In this document: positions 5,940 to 8,364 of the stretch, one piece after another
Layout of the letters: each line of letters opens with the position of its first letter
Numbering within the stretch: position 1 is the stretch's first letter
From: an uncultured Oscillospiraceae bacterium
GTDB lineage: Bacteria; Bacillota; Clostridia; Oscillospirales; Oscillospiraceae
NCBI GenBank assembly: GCA_910587505.1
Contig: CAJULD010000039.1
Location: 18,646 to 27,009, forward strand
DNA: 8,364 bases
Direction of reading: 5' to 3'
Made by a program: the position numbers and the translations under genes
Notes under the pieces: generated by a model
The model's database searches: none
What the model saw: the letters and a program-made list of their open reading frames with translations, nothing else
What the model was told of the DNA's origin: nothing

Positions 5940-6982
5940 ATCAGGACATACGATCCATGACGCCGGAGGAGCTGTCGGCGGCTCTGCGGGAGCTGGGGGA
6001 GCCCGCCTTCCGGGGGAAACAGGTGTTTACCTGGCTTCACCGGGGCGTCCGCTCCTTCGATGAGATGAGCGACATACCGAAGCCTCTGCGGGCGAAGCTG
6101 GCGGGGGAATACCAGGTGGCGGGGCTGACCGCGGAGCGGAAGCAGGTCTCCCGGACCGACGGCACCGTCAAGTATCTCTGGCGGCTTCAGGACGGCAACT
6201 GTATTGAGACGGTGCTTATGCGCTACCATCACGGAAACACCGTGTGCATCTCCAGCCAGGTGGGATGCCGCATGGGCTGCGCCTTCTGCGCCTCCACCCT
6301 GGGGGGCCGGGTCCGGAACCTGATGCCGGGGGAGATGGTGGAGCAGGTGCTCTTTACCCGGGCGGACAGCGGCGCGGAGGTGTCCAATATCGTGCTCATG
6401 GGCATCGGGGAGCCTATGGACAACCTGGACAATGTGCTGAAATTTCTGGAGCTGGTGAACCATCCCATGGGAATGAACATCGGAATGCGGCACATCAGCC
6501 TGTCTACCTGCGGTCTTATCCCCGGCATCCGGCGTCTGGCGGAGCTGGAGCTGCAGCTGACCCTGTCGGTGTCCCTCCATGCTCCCGACGGTGAGACCCG
6601 CAGCCGGATCATGCCGGTGAACCGGGCCTGGGACGTGGATGCGCTGTTTGCGGCCTGCCACGACTACTTTGCCCGGACCGGGCGGCGCATCAGCTTCGAG
6701 TACGCCATGATCGACGGCGTCAACGACGCGGACTGGCAGGCGGACCTGATCGTGAAAAAGCTTCGGGGCATGCCGGGGCATGTAAACCTGATTCCTCTCA
6801 ACGATGTGGCGGAGAGCCCGCTGAAGCCCAGCCGCCGGGTGCGGCAGTTTCAGCAGCGCCTGGAGCGGCAGGGGATCGCCGCCACCGTGCGGCGCAGTCT
6901 TGGCGGCGACATCGACGCCAGCTGCGGCCAGCTGCGGCGCAGGGAGATGGAGCGGGAAAGAGAGGAGCGGAAGCTATGTTGA
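5936..6982 (+). CDS. rlmN: Dual-specificity RNA methyltransferase RlmN
   Basis: RlmN is a radical-SAM enzyme that makes 2-methyladenosine at A2503 of 23S rRNA and at position 37 of some tRNAs. The 348-residue length matches the family. The iron-sulfur cluster motif CRMGCAFC gives Cys111, Cys115 and Cys118. Near the C terminus SLGGDIDASCGQL carries Cys330, the expected methyl-carrying cysteine. Other family signatures are FRGKQVFTWLH near the N terminus, the GIGEPMDN segment and LSVSLHAP. It starts at the ATG inside the ATGA overlap with rsmB, with GAGGAAG at 5927-5933. The last seven bases overlap the phosphatase gene. All catalytic residues are present, so this is RlmN rather than a Cfr-type resistance enzyme, as the conserved context also suggests. 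Confidence 0.97.
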   Translation: MNQDIRSMTPEELSAALRELGEPAFRGKQVFTWLHRGVRSFDEMSDIPKPLRAKLAGEYQVAGLTAERKQVSRTDGTVKYLWRLQDGNCIETVLMRYHHGNTVCISSQVGCRMGCAFCASTLGGRVRNLMPGEMVEQVLFTRADSGAEVSNIVLMGIGEPMDNLDNVLKFLELVNHPMGMNIGMRHISLSTCGLIPGIRRLAELELQLTLSVSLHAPDGETRSRIMPVNRAWDVDALFAACHDYFARTGRRISFEYAMIDGVNDADWQADLIVKKLRGMPGHVNLIPLNDVAESPLKPSRRVRQFQQRLERQGIAATVRRSLGGDIDASCGQLRRREMEREREERKLC

Positions 6983-7716
6983 ATATCTGGGGCATGACGG
7001 ACACCGGCCTGGCGCGGCGGGAGAATCAGGACGCCTACGCCGTCCATGACGGGGGCGATGACGGCTTCACCGTCTGCGTGGTCTGCGACGGCATGGGCGG
7101 ACCGGGGGGCGGGAAGCTGGCCAGCCATCTGGCGGTGGACGCCTTCCTGTCGGCCTGTAAGGCCAATCTCCGGGAGGACATGGACTGGGACCAGGTGGAG
7201 GAGGTGACGGCCTTCGCCGTGGCGGCGGCCAATACCGCCGTCTATGAGCGCTCCTGCGCCGGGGACGGGCTGCGGGGCATGGGGACCACCCTGGTCTCCG
7301 CCGTTGTGCGGAAGGGGGAGGCCCTTCTGGACAACGTGGGGGACAGCCGGGCCTATCTGATCCATGATGGCGGCATTGCCCGGATCACACGGGACCACTC
7401 TGTGGTGGAGCGGCTGGTGCGGCAGGGAAACATCACCGAGGAGGAGGCCCGCATCCATCCCAACCGGAATCTTATCACCCGGGCCCTGGGTCCGGACCGG
7501 TCGGCGTTCAGCGACAGCTACCGGGTGACTCTGGAGCCGGGGGACAGCCTGCTGCTGTGCACCGACGGCCTGACCGGCCCGGTGACGGACCGGGAGCTGG
7601 CCGAGGAGATATTGCGTGGCACGGAGGACAACCGCTGTCTGGACCGGCTGCTGGAGCTGGCGAAAAAGCGGGGCGCGCCGGATAATGTGACCGCCGTGCT
7701 GCTGCGCCGGCAGTGA
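6976..7716 (+). CDS. prpC: PP2C-type serine/threonine phosphatase (PrpC/Stp)
   Basis: A manganese- or magnesium-dependent phosphatase that reverses phosphorylation by the neighbouring PrkC-type kinase and acts in the cytoplasm. The 246-residue length is standard. PP2C motifs appear in order: RRENQDA with Asp19, VVCDGMGG with Asp38, MGTTLV, VGDSRAYL, the RDHSVVERLV segment, LLLCTDGL with Asp197, and APDNVT with Asp236. These aspartates are the usual metal ligands. The ATG overlaps the end of rlmN by seven bases and is preceded by AGAGGAG (6961-6967), so translation may follow from rlmN. The stop is 19 bases before the kinase start. Pairing of prpC with prkC is the general rule in Firmicutes. 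Confidence 0.95.
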   Translation: MLNIWGMTDTGLARRENQDAYAVHDGGDDGFTVCVVCDGMGGPGGGKLASHLAVDAFLSACKANLREDMDWDQVEEVTAFAVAAANTAVYERSCAGDGLRGMGTTLVSAVVRKGEALLDNVGDSRAYLIHDGGIARITRDHSVVERLVRQGNITEEEARIHPNRNLITRALGPDRSAFSDSYRVTLEPGDSLLLCTDGLTGPVTDRELAEEILRGTEDNRCLDRLLELAKKRGAPDNVTAVLLRRQ

Positions 7717-7735
7717 AAGAAAGGAACGCTTGACT

Positions 7736-8364
7736 ATGGAACGCTACATAGGAAAGATGCTGGACAACCGCTATGAGATCCTGGAGGTTATCGGGACCGG
7801 CGGCATGGCCGTGGTGTTCAAGGCGAAATGCCACCGGCTCAACCGGCTGGTGGCCATCAAGATGCTGAAAAAGGACCTCAGCGAGGATGCGGAGTTCCGC
7901 CGCCGGTTCCACGACGAGTCCCAGGCCGTCGCCATGCTGAGCCACCCCAACATCATGGCGGTGTACGACGTCAGCCGCCGGGGGGATATGGACTATATCG
8001 TCATGGAGCTCATCGACGGCATCACCCTCAAGCAGTACATGGAGCGCCGGGGCCGGCTCAACTGGCCGGAGGCCCTCCATTTCATCACCCAGATCATGAA
8101 GGGCCTCAGCCACGCCCACAGCCGGGGTATCGTCCACCGGGACATCAAGCCCCAGAACATTATGGTCCTCCGGGACGGTACGGTGAAGGTGACGGATTTC
8201 GGCATCGCCTTTCTCTCCAACGGCTCCAATCCCTCCAACGAGGCCATCGGCTCCGTCCACTATATCTCGCCGGAGCAGGCCAAGGGGGATTACACCGACA
8301 ACCGCAGCGACATCTATTCCGCCGGCGTGGTGCTCTATGAGATGCTGACCAGCCGCCTGCCCTT
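7736..8364 (+). CDS. prkC: PrkC-type Ser/Thr protein kinase, 3' end missing
   Basis: A Hanks-type kinase. Full-length relatives have a cytoplasmic kinase domain, one membrane span and external PASTA repeats that sense cell-wall material; only the first 209 residues of the kinase domain are in the window. Seen: the glycine loop GTGGMAVVFKA (20-30), VAIK with Lys42, Glu61 in the C helix, HRDIKPQN with catalytic Asp136, DFG with Asp154, and GSVHYISPEQA. The activation loop is unusual: between DFG and GSVHY it has Ser161, Ser164 and Ser167 but no threonine, whereas B. subtilis PrkC is autophosphorylated on several threonines there. The ATG at 7736 has GAAAGGA (7719-7725) before it. The gene probably belongs to the same operon as the phosphatase. 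Whether PASTA repeats follow cannot be seen. Confidence 0.95.
   Translation, partial: MERYIGKMLDNRYEILEVIGTGGMAVVFKAKCHRLNRLVAIKMLKKDLSEDAEFRRRFHDESQAVAMLSHPNIMAVYDVSRRGDMDYIVMELIDGITLKQYMERRGRLNWPEALHFITQIMKGLSHAHSRGIVHRDIKPQNIMVLRDGTVKVTDFGIAFLSNGSNPSNEAIGSVHYISPEQAKGDYTDNRSDIYSAGVVLYEMLTSRLP

Noticed and set aside
1..8364. CRISPR array, tRNA or rRNA genes, insertion sequence, toxin-antitoxin or defence system
   Set aside because: No regularly spaced repeats, no cloverleaf or rRNA-like stretch, no transposase or nuclease-like ORF; genes fill almost the entire window.

Overview
The window is a GC-rich (about 65% G+C by eye) housekeeping cluster from a Firmicute. Gene content and order (priA, def, fmt, a YugP-type zinc peptidase, rsmB, rlmN, a PP2C phosphatase, a PrkC-type kinase) follow the priA-def-fmt-rsmB-rlmN-prpC-prkC block known from Bacillus and the Clostridia. 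The peptidase between fmt and rsmB and the high GC suggest a clostridial gut-type lineage, perhaps Oscillospiraceae. That placement is inference; no marker here fixes the genus.

Layout: all eight genes lie on the + strand. 1-2052 is priA, cut off at its 5' end. A 224-base gap (2053-2276) holds several hairpins but no convincing gene. def (2277-2783) and fmt (2786-3706) are two bases apart. A 221-base gap (3707-3927) follows, whose middle is sharply AT-rich (17 G/C in the 60 bases 3781-3840) and packed with inverted repeats. Then the YugP-like peptidase (3928-4623), rsmB (4623-5939), rlmN (5936-6982) and stp/prpC (6976-7716) run with overlaps of 1, 4 and 7 bases. prkC starts 19 bases later and runs off the right edge.

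How the genes work together: PriA restarts stalled replication forks. Fmt formylates initiator Met-tRNA and Def removes the formyl group after synthesis. RsmB and RlmN methylate 16S rRNA and 23S rRNA/tRNA. The phosphatase and kinase are an opposing Ser/Thr signalling pair. The membrane peptidase has no firmly known role. The overlaps suggest that peptidase, rsmB, rlmN and stp are translated from one message.

The coding part is a known conserved locus, and I see no new defence or mobile system. The best candidate for something undescribed is the leader just before the peptidase gene. It can fold into a closing helix around two hairpins, and one arm can instead pair with the Shine-Dalgarno region and the start codon. 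That is the shape of a cis-acting translational switch, and it matches no riboswitch class I recognise. Second choices are a 23-base palindrome beside a possible promoter, a hairpin element in the priA-def gap, and a kinase activation loop that contains serines but no threonines.
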